A stretch of 64,000 nucleotides of DNA, taken from Rosellinia necatrix (taxonomy: Eukaryota > Ascomycota > Sordariomycetes > Xylariales > Xylariaceae). Positions within the stretch are counted from its first letter, which is position 1, and the number at the start of each line of letters is the position of its first letter. The position numbers were made by a program, and so were the translations under genes. Below, piece after piece: positions 11,501-23,600 of the stretch. Under the pieces are notes generated by a model, which was not told where the DNA came from, ran no database searches, and saw nothing but the letters and a program-made list of their open reading frames with translations. The DNA lies in NCBI GenBank assembly GCA_021209875.1, contig JAGYVD010000006.1, forward strand, positions 3,286,001 to 3,350,000. Direction: 5' to 3'.

Positions 11501-14500
11501 AAATATAGTTTTTTTATATATAAACTATATAATAAAGTTAAATATATAAATAAAAAACCGTTAATTTATTTTATTTTATTTTATTTATAAAGTTTATTAA
11601 ATATTATATTAATTATTTTTAATCGTATATATTAAAAAATATAATTAAAAGTTTAGTTTTATTTATTACTAATTATTTATTAAAAAATCTTTATTTATTT
11701 TTTTAATATATTAATAATATTTTAGTTTTTTAAATATTAAATATTTTTTTAACAACTTAAAATTTTAATGCTATAATATTTTTTTATATAAATAAAATGT
11801 TTATTTAAAGCTTTAATTTTATTTTTTATTAAGTTTTTTATATTTAATATTAATAAAATTTCTTAGATTTTAAGCTTTAAAGCATTGTCCAGCTATTTAC
11901 TAGCTTTTCTTATAAGCGTGTTAATTATATTAATTTTATTTGTCGCGTTTATTATATTAAAAACTTTGTTAAAAAAAAAGCCTTTTAAAAGAATTTTATG
12001 TTATTTTAACGCGCTAATTATTTCAGTAATCGCGCTAGTTTTTATTACAGTTAAGTCTAAATATTAAATCACGTTGTAATTTTAATATATATTAATAATA
12101 ATAGCTGTAATAATAAAAATTATTAATATAAAGTTTATTAATAAATATACGTTTAATAATTTAAATTTATTAAAAATATATATTTTATTTTTAAATATAA
12201 AAATATTAAAATTAATAGCTAATATAATACTATAAAACGCGTTAAATAACAAGCTAGTATTAAATAATAATAAATTAATTATATTTATAGCTTTAGCTGC
12301 CGCTAAGCCTGCAGCTATTATTACAGCTTTTAAAAAAATTTTATATATTTTTAATATTTTTTCTTAATATAATTATTTTTAAATTATATTTATTTAAATA
12401 TTTTTAAAAATAGTTTTAGTTTTAAAAATAAATTAGTTATTACTATGCTTGCAAAGTTATAAATTTAATTAAAGCTGCTATATTATTTTTTATAATAATT
12501 TAAATATAAAATCTTTATTTTTTAATAATAGTTTATATTTAGCTAATATTAATATTAATATTTTAAGCGCTAAAATAATTTTTATATTAAAATTATTTTA
12601 TAAACATATAAGTTTGTTTTAAAAACATTTAAAAAAATATTTTAAAATTTTTAATATTTATAAAAATAACCACGTTTAAACTATAATTAATTAATACTCC
12701 GCAAATATTTAAAAGTTATTTTTAACAACATTTTAATATTGTTTTTTTTTATAATTTAAGCTATATTAATAAATTTTAATAATTATAAAAATTTATAATT
12801 ATTATTACTTAATATATAAAATTTTAATATAGCTTTTTGTTTATATTTAATTTAATTATTTTTAACTTTTTAAATCTAGCTTGTTTATTTTTAAAAATAT
12901 GTTTAAATTTATTTAATAATTATTTTATTATTATTAAATAAATACAGCTTATATCTAGGCTTATAATAATATTTTTGCTATTAATAGATTTTTAAAATAA
13001 TTTTAAAATATAAAAATTACTGTTTTTATTTCTGCTTTTTAAAGTTATATATTTTATCGGGTGTTTTTAAATAAATAATATAATCGATTTATTATTTAGT
13101 TTAAAATTTATAATTTTATTTATTATAATATTTTTAATTAGTTTTTGAAAAAATAATAATTTTTACGTAATTTTTAATATAATATTAAAACAATTATATT
13201 TATATAAATATTAAAATAATATATTATATAATATAAACAATATATTATATTGCTTATAAATACGTTTAATTAAAAATAATACGTTTTAAATATATTTAGT
13301 TAAACGTTTAATATAACATATAATATATTAATTTTAATTATATGCTAAATTAAATATTTAATTATAATATTTATATAATTAACTATAATTAATTATAATA
13401 AACGTTTTATTGCTGTTTAATTTAAAATTAAATAAAATATAAAATAATATTATATTTAATATAAACAAATCTAATTTTGCTGTATTAACGCGTTTTTTTT
13501 AATAGCGATCGTATTTATTTTTATGTTTATTTTAGCCGTTTTTTTTTTTGTTATTTTTTTTTTTATTTAAGCTTACAGCTTTTTTTGTTTTATTATATTA
13601 CTCCTTTTTATTTTTATTTTAATCTACGCTTTTTAACGCTTATTTTTTTAATTGTTAGACTTTTTATTATAATTTTAATTATTTTTTTTAATTTATAAAT
13701 ACTTATTTTTGCTGCTGTTATTAATAAAAGCTTTATTTTAACAACTTAAGTTATATATTTAGCTAAAATATTTTTATATTAAACGTTAATAAATATTATT
13801 TAATTTTAAAGTTTATATTAGTTTATATTATAATTATAATATTATATTAATTTTTATTATTAATATTTAAAGTTTTTATAGCTTAAGCATATTTTAGTTT
13901 TTTATATAAATATAATATAAACAGTATTTTATTATATAATATTTTTAATAATAATTTAGTTTAAATAAAACTTTTATTGTTACAGCAGATTATATATTAA
14001 ATTAAATAATTATTTTATTTAAAATAACGTTTAATTTTTATATTTTAAACTTAAGTTATTAATTAATAATTAACTTATTATTTTATTATAAAACTGCTAG
14101 TTTTTTTAATAATATTTAAAATATAATTAAAATTTATTAAATATTTTGTTTTATTATTTCTAAATTTTTAAAAATAAATTAATTTTTTATAAAATAAAAT
14201 ACATCGGTAAAAATAAGCTTATTTTTATTAGCTATTATTTTTATATTGTTTTTATTTTTTTATTTAAATTAAACTAGCTAATATCGGCTTGTTTTATATA
14301 ATTATTATATAATAAAAAATAAAACTATTAAATATTTAATATTTTTTTTTAACTTTTTTGTTTATATTTATAATTATTTTTGCTACTCTGACTTTTTAAT
14401 TAAAAAGTTTTTATAAAAGTTTTTTTTCTACCGCTTTTTTATTGTTTATATTTAAGCTATTTAAAGCGTTAAAATTATTGTTTTATAGAAATAGTTTTAA

Positions 14501-16380
14501 TAAGTTTTTATTACTTATTAAATGTTGCAGTTTTAAAAATATTATAGCAAAAAATGTTATAAATATATATTTAAACTAATATAAAATAAAAAACTTTATA
14601 TGTTGCTGTGCCGCTTTAATAAATAAAGTTTTTATTAATAAATATATAGCTTATATTTTAAAACAGATTATTAAAATAATAAATATTAGCGCTGCTATTA
14701 AAACTTATACTAGTTTTATTAAAAGTATTAAAATAAACAATTTAAATAATAGTTTTAATACTAATATAACTATAGTTAAATATTAATAATTAAAATATTA
14801 AAATTAAACAAGCAGTGCTGCTATATATTTAATTATATTTAATACAGCTTTAAATAACTAATTAACAGCGCAATAAAATGCTTTAAAAATAAAAATCCTT
14901 ATATTAGCTAATATTTTAGCATTACTTAATTATTATATTAATTAATTAACTATTTTTGTTATTTTAATATTTTTAGCATATTTTTTGTTTTAATTATATT
15001 ATTTTTAATTTATTGTATTAATTTTATAAAAGTTTATAGCTGAAATAAATAATTTAAAAGCTTGCTTGTTTAATTTAAATTTTAATTTTTAATTTTATAG
15101 CTTAAATTATTATTATTATAATAATTTATTTATATTTTTAACGATATAGTTTTTAAAACTATTTATTTTTTTAAAAAAATTAAAAACTGTTGTAATTATT
15201 AAATATTGTTTTTTTAGCTTTAAACTAAGCAATAATTTTAAAGTTTTTATTAAATTTTTATTAATTTTATATTATTTTTAAACAAATTTAAAATATAAAC
15301 TTAAAATTTTTATTATTATTTAATTTAAATTTATTATTAAACTTATTTTAAACTATTTTTTTTTTAATATAAAATGCTTAATATTTATAGTTTTAGTTTT
15401 TAATTTTTATATAAAATAAAAAATGCTAGTTTAACAAACTTAAGTTTTACCGGCAAAAATAGCGTTTTTTATATTATTTTAAAATTAATAGTTTAAGTTA
15501 AAGTATTTTAAAGTTAAGAATTTTTCCGGCTTTTATAAGTTTTAAAGTTAAGTTTTTAATTATTAAAACTATTTTAAATTTTTAACTACTAAAAATTTTA
15601 AGTCGGTTTTATGTTTTAATATATTAATAATTATTAAATTTATATAAATTAATAATTAAAATTTATATTAATATTAATAACAGGGCAAATATATATAAAT
15701 TATATAATTTTTATAATTAAGCTAGCAAATGTTATTAGCTGTTTTATAAATTTATATTTATATATATATTTTAAAACCAAATTAAATTTTAAAATTAAAA
15801 ATAAAATAAAAATATAATTAAATAGTATTAAAAATTTGCATGCTTATTAAAAAACCCGACGTAAGCTTTTTAAAAAGTAAAACTAGTGTTAATTATAAGT
15901 TATAATTTTACTATTTAAATATAATATTAATTAAAGTTTAAAAACAGCTAATTATAATATTATAATTATTAAATATTTAATATTAAAATAATTAAAGTTT
16001 AAAAAATAATAAATTATTTTATTATATTAATAACTAGATATAATAATATATAAACAGCTAGCAAAACTATTTAAAATATAATATAAAGTTAAATTTAACT
16101 GCTGATAAATTAATCGATTAATTAATTAACGCAAAATATATTAGATCGTTAATTATTAAATTTATAAATTAAATAAATATTAATAAATTTTGCTAGCAAT
16201 AATTAAGCTTAAAAACTAGTAATTTTATTTTTTTTATAAACAGCGCTGCTTAAAATATAAAAAAAAGCTGTATTAAAAGTTAAATATACACAAACGTTAA
16301 AAAACTAAACGTGCTTTATCTGCTAATATAAAAAAAAAACTAAAATATAAAGTCGTATAATTATAAAACTTACTATATTA
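8591..16380. mobile_element. Internal region of RIP-destroyed LTR retrotransposon
   Basis: About 7.8 kb between the two LTR copies, almost entirely A+T, with dense stop codons in all six frames. No reverse transcriptase, integrase or protease motif is readable, so Gypsy and Copia cannot be told apart. Total element length (about 8.2 kb) suits either. The only open stretch of note (near 11885-12067) is hydrophobic low-complexity and is probably chance. Confidence 0.7.
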
Positions 16381-16569
16381 TTTAATATAGTTTATTAAAA
16401 GTAATATAATATTAAGTTTATAAAAATATAATATAAATTAAATAAAAGCTTCTAGTCCTGCAAAAACCAGAAGCTTTTTAAGCTAGGTTACCTTATTTAA
16501 ACTATATAATCCTTATCTAGCTAGCTCTGCTAGCTAGATAAAGAACCCCCCCCTTTCCTAACTGTGTCA
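16381..16569. repeat. 3' LTR (189 bp, RIP-altered)
   Basis: Direct copy of 8402-8590. Here C-rich positions survive (for example the run near 16547-16556) while many G positions of the 5' copy have become A. It retains the TAGCTAGC-TCT-GCTAGCTA hairpin and the CTTCTAGTCC...CCAGAAG imperfect inverted repeat. Confidence 0.8.
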
Positions 16570-18079
16570 ATATTAGTTAGGCTAAATTAAGCTATATATT
16601 TAATTTAATTAAGTTATAAATAATAATTTAATAAGCTTTAGCTGTTTTATTTAGCTTTTAAATATTTAAACTAATATAATATTATTAATTTTTAGCTTAA
16701 AATTTGTTTATATAATTAATAAGATATTATATTATTAATTATTAATATATAAATAAAGCTATAGTTTAAAATATATATATTTTTTTAACTATTTAAATAA
16801 AAGAAATAGCTAATATTTTATTAACCTATATATATAATATAAACGAAATAAATATTAGCTAAAATATTAATAACAACTATTAAATTATCATATTAAATAA
16901 CTAGCAAAAAGTATTTAAAAAAAACTAAAAAAAAAAAAAATAAATTACTGTTTTAAAATATATTAACGTTTTTAATAATAATTTTTATTATTTTTAATGT
17001 TTAAAAGTGCTAATATATAAAATTAATAGTTTTTAAATAATAACGTTAAAATATAAAATAGTTAATAGTTCTAAGTTTTATTTAATAAATAAATTTATAA
17101 TTAAATAAATATAAATTAACTTAAAAATATTTTTATTTTATATATTTAAAGCTTTTATAATAATATAAAAATAATATTAATATATAATAAATATAATTTA
17201 TATATAAATAATAAATTTTAATTTTTATATAATAAATAAAATTTAATTAATATTTTATAAGCTTTATTATAATTATATTTTATAGCTTTTAAACGTTAGT
17301 ATTTTTTATAGTTAAAAAAACTAAAAAACTATTATAAAAACTTTAAATATAACGTTTAATATTATAAATATAAAAAAACGTTTTATTATATTATTAACAG
17401 GCTAAATTTAAAACTTTAAATATTTAATAAATTAAAAACGCTTAAAAAACAGCTAAAATATATTTAAAAAACTGTTTAAAGCTATTATTATTAAAATATA
17501 TAATATTAAAAACAAAAAAAGTTTTAAAAATTAGTTTTAAAAGCTTTTTATTAGTTTAAAAGCTTTTAATATTAAATTTTTTAAATAAAATAGTTTTAAT
17601 ACTGTTTATAATATCTGTTAATAATTAAAAATTATATAAAATAAACTAAAAATTAAATATTAAAATATTTTTAGTTTTTAAAGCTTTATATAAGCTATTA
17701 GTTTATAAAGCTTTTAAAGCTTTAAACTAATAAACTTAAAAAATCGCTAATTTTTAAGCTTAAATTAATTTTTATAAAAAAAAAGCTTTAAAAAATATTA
17801 AACCGGCCTGTTAAACAGTTAAATAAACGCTTAAAAATAGTTTATAGCTATAATTAATATATAAAAAACTAAACAGAAATTAAAAAATTAAATCGTATAT
17901 ATAAATAAAGCCAGCAATTATAACATAGTTTCCAACTTTAAAACTATAAATAGCGGCCTAATTAAGCCGGCAAATAAAACGCAAAACTATATTATCGTTA
18001 AAACAGCCGATTAAAAATATATTATTATTAAAATCGGTCAATTAGCTAGTTTTTAATTAAATTAGTTATATTTAGATAG
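16570..18079. mobile_element. Remainder of the outer DNA transposon (transposase region, degraded)
   Basis: AT-rich sequence between the nested LTR element and the right TIR. By length this should hold most of the DDE transposase gene of the outer element. It is saturated with TA-containing stop codons and no transposase motif can be read on either strand. Confidence 0.55.
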
Positions 18080-18121
18080 AGTGGCCCGTAAGAGTGTTGC
18101 CCGTGGCCTGTATAGTTAGCT
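18080..18121 (-). repeat. Right terminal inverted repeat (42 bp)
   Basis: On the minus strand it begins AGCTAACTATACAGGCCAC, the partner of the left repeat. The TA at 18122-18123 is the second copy of the target duplication. Together with the first base of this repeat it forms the TAA that now ends the N-terminal TcA-like fragment. Confidence 0.9.
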
Positions 18122-21100
18122 TAGCCGTCAAAAGCAGTCATAGCTGGATCTGGTGCGGTAAAGTCACAAAGCACCTGCATCGCTGGAACAGGTTTCTGGT
18201 CATCGCCTTTAATGGTGATTACGTCGGTGAGAAGAGCCTGCAGGATTGCGACGTCAAGGTCCGGAACAACGGAGCCGAGAACTTTCAGCACAGTCTTCTG
18301 CCGAATCTTTTGGTCCAGGATCGGGGCGACATCCGTTAAAAATGCCTCCCTTCTCCCCAGCGCCTGCTTCTCCAGCTGTTCGGCACGTTCGGACCAAGAC
18401 CTGTTAGTCCCACCACCAACTTCGAAAAACAATTTCTTGCGTTCGCTCGATGTGATTAGCGACGAGAAGTGGTTGTAAGGAGACGTTGACCTATGTTGAA
18501 GATTGTGGATAGCGGATGCCCACGTCTTATCTTCCTCCTTATGCTTTACCAGCTCGTCCTCCTGCACATTCTCATTATTAGCTATCCTATCAATGAGCCA
18601 TTAAATGTAGGGTCTTCCAAAAGTTTCATACCTCGTCTTGGGATAAGAAACCCGTTAAATGCAATAACCATCCTCCACCGTGATGGTTCTTTGCCAATTG
18701 GATTTTGTGGCGCAACCTGAGAGGGATCTCTACGTACACAGGCACGGGAATATCACTTGTTGTTGTATGGGTGCCTGCGGGTGTGGAATTGCCGTCAGTG
18801 CCTCCCTTTGGCAATACCTATACCCCGGATACGCTATACACATACCTTCGATAAACCTCTCTACTTCACTTCCAATATCCGTGCCAAGCAGGGCAGCGGC
18901 AACAATTGCCACCTGTCCTCGGGTACATGCGCCGGGTTTAGAATCATTTCTCAAGCTCAGCAAGACGCTTTCCGGTTCGCCTTTATTATTTCCCTCCACA
19001 ATATCCGCGGTGGCCCTGACAGCCGTGTTTATGTCAAATCCTGCCCACTCACCCGTGCCATCCATTATGCCGCCGGCGGCAAATATTTCGGAGTCTATGC
19101 TCCAGCCGAGTCTCTTGAGCTGTTGGAACTGCTCTAAGACGGATCGAGTAACTCGGGGCGTCTGGAAAATGTTAAACCCCAGCGGCAGCAAAGACGAGAC
19201 CCAGATGTATTGCACCGGCGATACCTCCAGCACCTGACAGAACACGCTGACCCTATATATATAAGAGATGCTTCGGATAGTAAGGCTATCACCAATCCAA
19301 GAGGCAGCACTTCGAAGGATGACGTCCAGCTCTGCATCATCGAGTCTTAACGTAGACCGTATTATTTGTCGATGCTCCGAAATCTTAGCCGAGCCGCCAG
19401 GAAGGTACCTGCCCTCCTCATCGGGTTCAAAAATATTGTCCTCGCGAGCTACCCGTCGCCGGAGGAAAATGCGCGCATAGACCGAGCTTGTCGAGTTGGT
19501 ATCCATGTCGCCCCATAACGGCAAGACGTCGCCGATAGGGAGCTTTGTCATTGCTGAGATTCGCTTAATCTCGGCCAAGCCATCGATGATTTCCGGGTCA
19601 ATACCGACGGGCCTGTTTCCACGAAGCATTACCACGGCAGCATCCAAATCCTCTAAAGGCCATCCAACCTTCCGCCAGAGGCGAAGGAAACCTTGCAGAT
19701 CGTCGCACTGGGTGGCTGTGAGCCCGGAGCTCTTACCAGCGTCGATCAAATAAGAACGCAGACGCATTTCAGCCACCTTCCCGGAAAATTCTTCCTTGCC
19801 TTCCGATCCCGATGTTATTGCAAGCTGGCCGTTGAAATATCCGGTATTTAACAAATTCAGAGTCTCATCAAAGGATACTCCCGCGCGGGGGAGGAACTGG
19901 CCGGAAAGAAGGGTCAATCCTTCCGCCTCACTTAACATGATTTGATCGTTCGGGTAACCCCAATATTCACCGGGTGTCTTCACGCCAATGAGATCGCGGT
20001 AGCTCTCCACGCTGCTGTTACTCTTGGAGCCTTTAATCAAGTCGAGATATTCTTTAGTTTGGAATGATTCGTGGACGATGGCGATGTAGTCGTCGGCTGT
20101 GAGACCAAGGTATTCGGCAGAGGCAGCACGATCGGCGATAATCTCGGCTATGGAGAGAATATCAGGGTTGCCCGCAGTTGCCTTAGATACTAGGCGACAC
20201 GGCGCTCGGAAGATCGTGAGCAGCTCGTTTCTAGACGATCCTAGCCCCTGGAAACATGTCCTTATGCTGTCGATAGCTTCATTGTAGGGGAAAGTCGTGA
20301 GAGGAAATACGAGTGGCTGGATATAATTTTTGTACACGTCGTGGTTGGTATTCTGGCCAGGAATATAGGTGTCGTCATCATCAACACCATCGCCATCATC
20401 CTCATTGTATGGATCCGTCACCTTGGGCTCCGCTTTGGCAACGACTGACTCCAATGCTTCGTTGACAAGATCAATGTATGGAATGAGAACCTTTGTATTA
20501 GCGCAAGAAAGTTGTAGGTCACCAAGGTCTGGACGTCGTGAGAACAATTTATCCAACAAGGTGTCTGAGAATTGGCTCTGGTCGATCGCCCTCTTACCGA
20601 GCTGGTATAACAGGTCGACAAAATAGGCCGCCGGGCTGGTAAGGGAGCAACAATCACAACAATCAACTACCTGGTCGAGGTCGGGAAATAATTTGGATAA
20701 GTCAACAGGACCCTTAATAGGCCAGTCGAAAGAGTCTTGACTTTTATACTGGAGGGCACCGTTAAATCGTATCTCGTATTTGCCCCTCAACCTCTCTATC
20801 ACGACCTCTTGGGTCCGAAGACGGGCAGCGTTGGCGCGTGTCCAGATAGCACCCGCGGCGGCAGCGTCAACTCCTGAACTCTTCATTGTTTGCAGAAAGT
20901 TGCCCTGAGGGACTTCAGAAATGGAGTACGCGGACAAGTGCTGGTGGGAGAGGAGGACTGCGATATTATCCGGGTCGTCCACAAGGACATGGAGTCGAAT
21001 CATGGCGGAAATCATGTTCTTCACCTCGGACTGTTGATTCAACGGGATAGATCCAAAGGCTTGGTCGTCGCCTAGGAGAACTCTCGCCGGTTGCTTGCTT

Positions 21101-21624
21101 ATATCAAACGGCATCTGGATGGCGTAATCCAGAACGGCCAAAACGTGCTCTCTCAGGTCCGGGGCGAGAGGGATGATCCCGCCGTCAACAAATCCGCATA
21201 TCAATGCGGTGGGCTCTGAAACAAACAGGCGCTTCCGTAAGCCATCGAGGACCTTCTTATCATCGTTAGCTGGAGCATCCGCTCTAGTAAGCCCAAGACG
21301 GTGCACATGGCGTGCAACGTCCCTGATCGAAACAGGAGACACGGAGCTATCCATGACTATACGGTAGACGAGGGCTAATCGCCCTTGGGAATGGTCGCAT
21401 AGGCGTTCCAGAAAAGTGAGCCGCGCCAGAAGCTTATCGTCTTCCAACCAGTTTGCATACTCAACCGTCTGCTTCAGACTCCGAGTCTCCTTAAGCTTCG
21501 TCGAGACTTTAGCAAGGGAGTCGGCAGACGTGTGCATACCGTCATCACATAGGAGTTCCTTGATGATGGCGACATCAGAATCGCCAAGTTTAGGCTCAGC
21601 AGCAGGATCTTGTGATGAGAGCAT
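18121..21624 (-). pseudogene. TcA-like protein, N-terminal fragment (split by transposon)
   Basis: Front part of the TcA-like gene whose back part is at 2504-8021. Three exons are supported: 21624-18846, 18774-18632 and 18561-18121. The introns are 71 and 70 bp (GTATGT/CTGAC/GCAG and GTATGA/GCTAAT/GTGCAG). They give 1,120 residues ending at a TAA built from the transposon's TA duplication and its first base. Residues about 325-400 match the VRP1 (Salmonella virulence plasmid 28 kDa A / Tc toxin A) signature, with SPAAYFVDLL, RRPDLGDL and PYIDLVNEALE. The reading frame has no other lesion, so the transposon is the only visible break. A TATA-like element lies near 21800-21808. There is no signal peptide, as in bacterial TcA proteins. 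No TcB/TcC (Rhs-type) partner gene is visible in the window. Whether the truncated product is made is unknown. Confidence 0.85.
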
Positions 21625-23408
21625 CTGCTATCATGTGAGTCATGCCATGAGGTAATGTTGGCACGGGAAGAAACGAACATTGAATGGATCTGTGACTCAG
21701 TGATCTCTTGGATTGCCGTTTAACCCTGCAGGGATTATCTGCGCCGGTTGAGTCCTAAACACAGAGCGAGCATCGTTCTGTAGCCTGTTATGCTTCATCT
21801 TATATAATAAGCCGCCCAGAGCGAACTGGGTTAGATTCGTGGTGCGGGGAATACGAGGAATGGTGATCTTTCAAATTGGTCGTTTGGGCTGTATCACAAC
21901 TTGGAAAATATGCCTCGTGATATTGAGGCAGTCCCATACAAAGCCATTGGCTGATTTTGCCTGAACTCGTACCTCCTATAGTGAGGGAAAGGGGGTTAAC
22001 ATCGGCTGGTGGAAACGGGCCCAAACCGGCATTTATGCAATTCTCGTACGACTGGCGCCACGAATGGTTAGTGTCATGAACGGTTAGTGTCACGTATGGT
22101 TGGTGTCGTGCTATGTTCAGCTTACCCCGACGTTGCTTTGCATCGAGGAATAGAAACCGACAACTGTCACGAGAGAATACTCGGCGTAGCAACAGGGAGC
22201 GACGCGAGGTCCAGAACATCTCTTTCCGTAATTGTGAGCAACTCGGGCCGGCATCAGTTTCCCACTAACAGAGAAGGGCTTAAGGTATTTCGCGGCATTT
22301 CGCGGCACCGATGATGGAGTTCAACTGTTCAAGAAGCCACGGCCCGGAAATGCGGACGGTAGCGCAGCGGGAATGGGCGAGGGAATGAAACCAGGGGGAG
22401 AAGGGCAAAGGAACATGTGCCAGGTTAGTCATGAGACTCCTCCTAGGGACTGGTGTACATCCACGCACGTTCTTGGGTACAGAATTCGCATGGGTAGGCG
22501 GCATGGGCTGGGGGAGAACATTAGTAGATGGATTCTTCCCCAGCCCGTCACATATCGTTTCCCTACATCTCCAGAGTCCACACCATGCTGTCACCCTTGA
22601 TAAGCCTTCTGCTAAGGTTCTGTGACTTTGTGCTGAAAGCGCTCTGTTTTCTGCCGTGCTAGGGGCTAAAGTACGGAGCTTGGGAAACGCTGGACACCTT
22701 CACGTTGTTGTGACGAACGCGATACTTAGAGTAATTAGAATGGTATATTCCAACTCTCGAGTGACTCAGACGAATTGTCTGAACGCCAAGAGAATACCGA
22801 GCGACGAAGACAAAGACTGACTAGATAACTATGTAAGAAGTATCACGAACTGTATCAGAACTCCCTCCCCTCCATTCCCGATAAGTCAACGCGCCCGACA
22901 GCGATCTCTTCACCCGTGGCTCCTTCTTGCTCGGTGCCGGACTCTTGGGCAAGTCACGTGATACGGCACCGAGTCCCCCTCGAGCCGCACCCCGTTCGTT
23001 CGAGCATAGCCTCACATTCCCGGGACTCGACAATGAGTTGCCCTGTTAGCCCGTATTTATGTAACACCTCATAGACACTCATAGACACGACCCCCAGAAG
23101 ACTTCGGTCCCGCCGGATGGTTACGCAGTTTCACTGTTCGTTACAGTAAACCGAGGCCACGGTGAAGCCGAGATCATCATAGTTCAGTTGTTCTCCCTCG
23201 GCCACAAACTTATATGGACTACTGGGGTCGCAGCTCAGACCTCTACGCTTCCTGTTAGCTCATTCGCTCCCTCGCGCCTGGAATATAACACATACTCGAA
23301 TACATAACAATACCCATCGTCTACACATATGGATTTTGTGGTGGAGGGAAACGCTCTATAAATTTGTTAGCTGTAAGTATTGACATCATATATTTATATA
23401 AGAACGAC
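21625..23408. other. Intergenic; promoter side of the TcA-like gene
   Basis: No convincing coding sequence. It contains a TATA-like TATATAA on the minus strand at about 21800-21808 and three tandem 16-bp repeats at 22062-22109. The remainder is unremarkable mixed-composition DNA. Confidence 0.55.
22062..22109 (+). repeat. Three tandem copies of a 16-bp unit
   Basis: Units GAATGGTTAGTGTCAT (22062-22077), GAACGGTTAGTGTCAC (22078-22093) and GTATGGTTGGTGTCGT (22094-22109). The core GGTTRGTGTC is shared by all three. It lies about 450 bp upstream of the TcA-like start, so a regulatory role is possible but unsupported. Confidence 0.8.
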
Positions 23409-23600
23409 CTACGATTCATCGTAACAGCCACCCTCGGGGTAAGTGTCTACGCAATTCCCTTGGCAGTCTTTGCTGTCACACAACTTGGCCTGTACGGCAT
23501 GAGCCTCTCGTGTTGACTTATGGGGGTGTGGTATACTCACAGTGCCTACAGCTGTTGCTGCAAACGTAAGGGTCGCCAAATAAGTACTTGTCAATCGCAT
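23409..23600 (-). CDS. Small secreted cysteine-rich protein (effector-like candidate)
   Basis: A 63-residue frame with a typical fungal signal peptide (MRLTSTYLATLTFAATAVGT) and a short mature part with four cysteines in the order CDSKDC, GNC, GGC. The start context is good (A at -3). A perfect intron signature lies inside: GTGAGT donor at about 23541 and TACAG acceptor at about 23491, 51 nt long and divisible by three. Splicing would remove VSIPHPHKSTREAHAVQ without changing frame, leaving 46 residues with the signal peptide joined directly to the cysteine part. Small secreted cysteine-rich proteins act outside the cell, often as effectors or antimicrobial peptides. I do not recognise a specific family. 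Short length keeps confidence moderate. Confidence 0.55.
   Translation of the reverse strand: MRLTSTYLATLTFAATAVGTVSIPHPHKSTREAHAVQAKLCDSKDCQGNCVDTYPEGGCYDES

Larger units (their letters stand above)
8022..18121. mobile_element. Fot1/pogo-like DNA transposon carrying a nested LTR element, RIP-degraded
   Basis: A 10,100-bp block of very AT-rich DNA, sharply bounded on both sides by GC-rich coding sequence. It is flanked by TA at 8020-8021 and at 18122-18123, a TA target duplication. Its two ends are 42-bp inverted repeats (8022-8063 and 18080-18121). TA duplication plus TIRs of this length are characteristic of the Tc1/mariner superfamily, including fungal Fot1/Pot2 elements. Subtracting the internal LTR element (8402-16569) leaves 380 + 1,552 = 1,932 bp, the size expected of a Fot1-class element. 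No transposase frame survives, because TA-rich stop codons occur throughout, as expected after RIP. It is inserted in the TcA-like gene. Confidence 0.88.

Noticed and set aside
11885..12067. 60-codon hydrophobic frame inside the AT-rich block
   Set aside because: Low-complexity Ile/Leu/Lys composition expected by chance in RIP-mutated DNA; no start context or family match. Membrane-like look is a composition effect.
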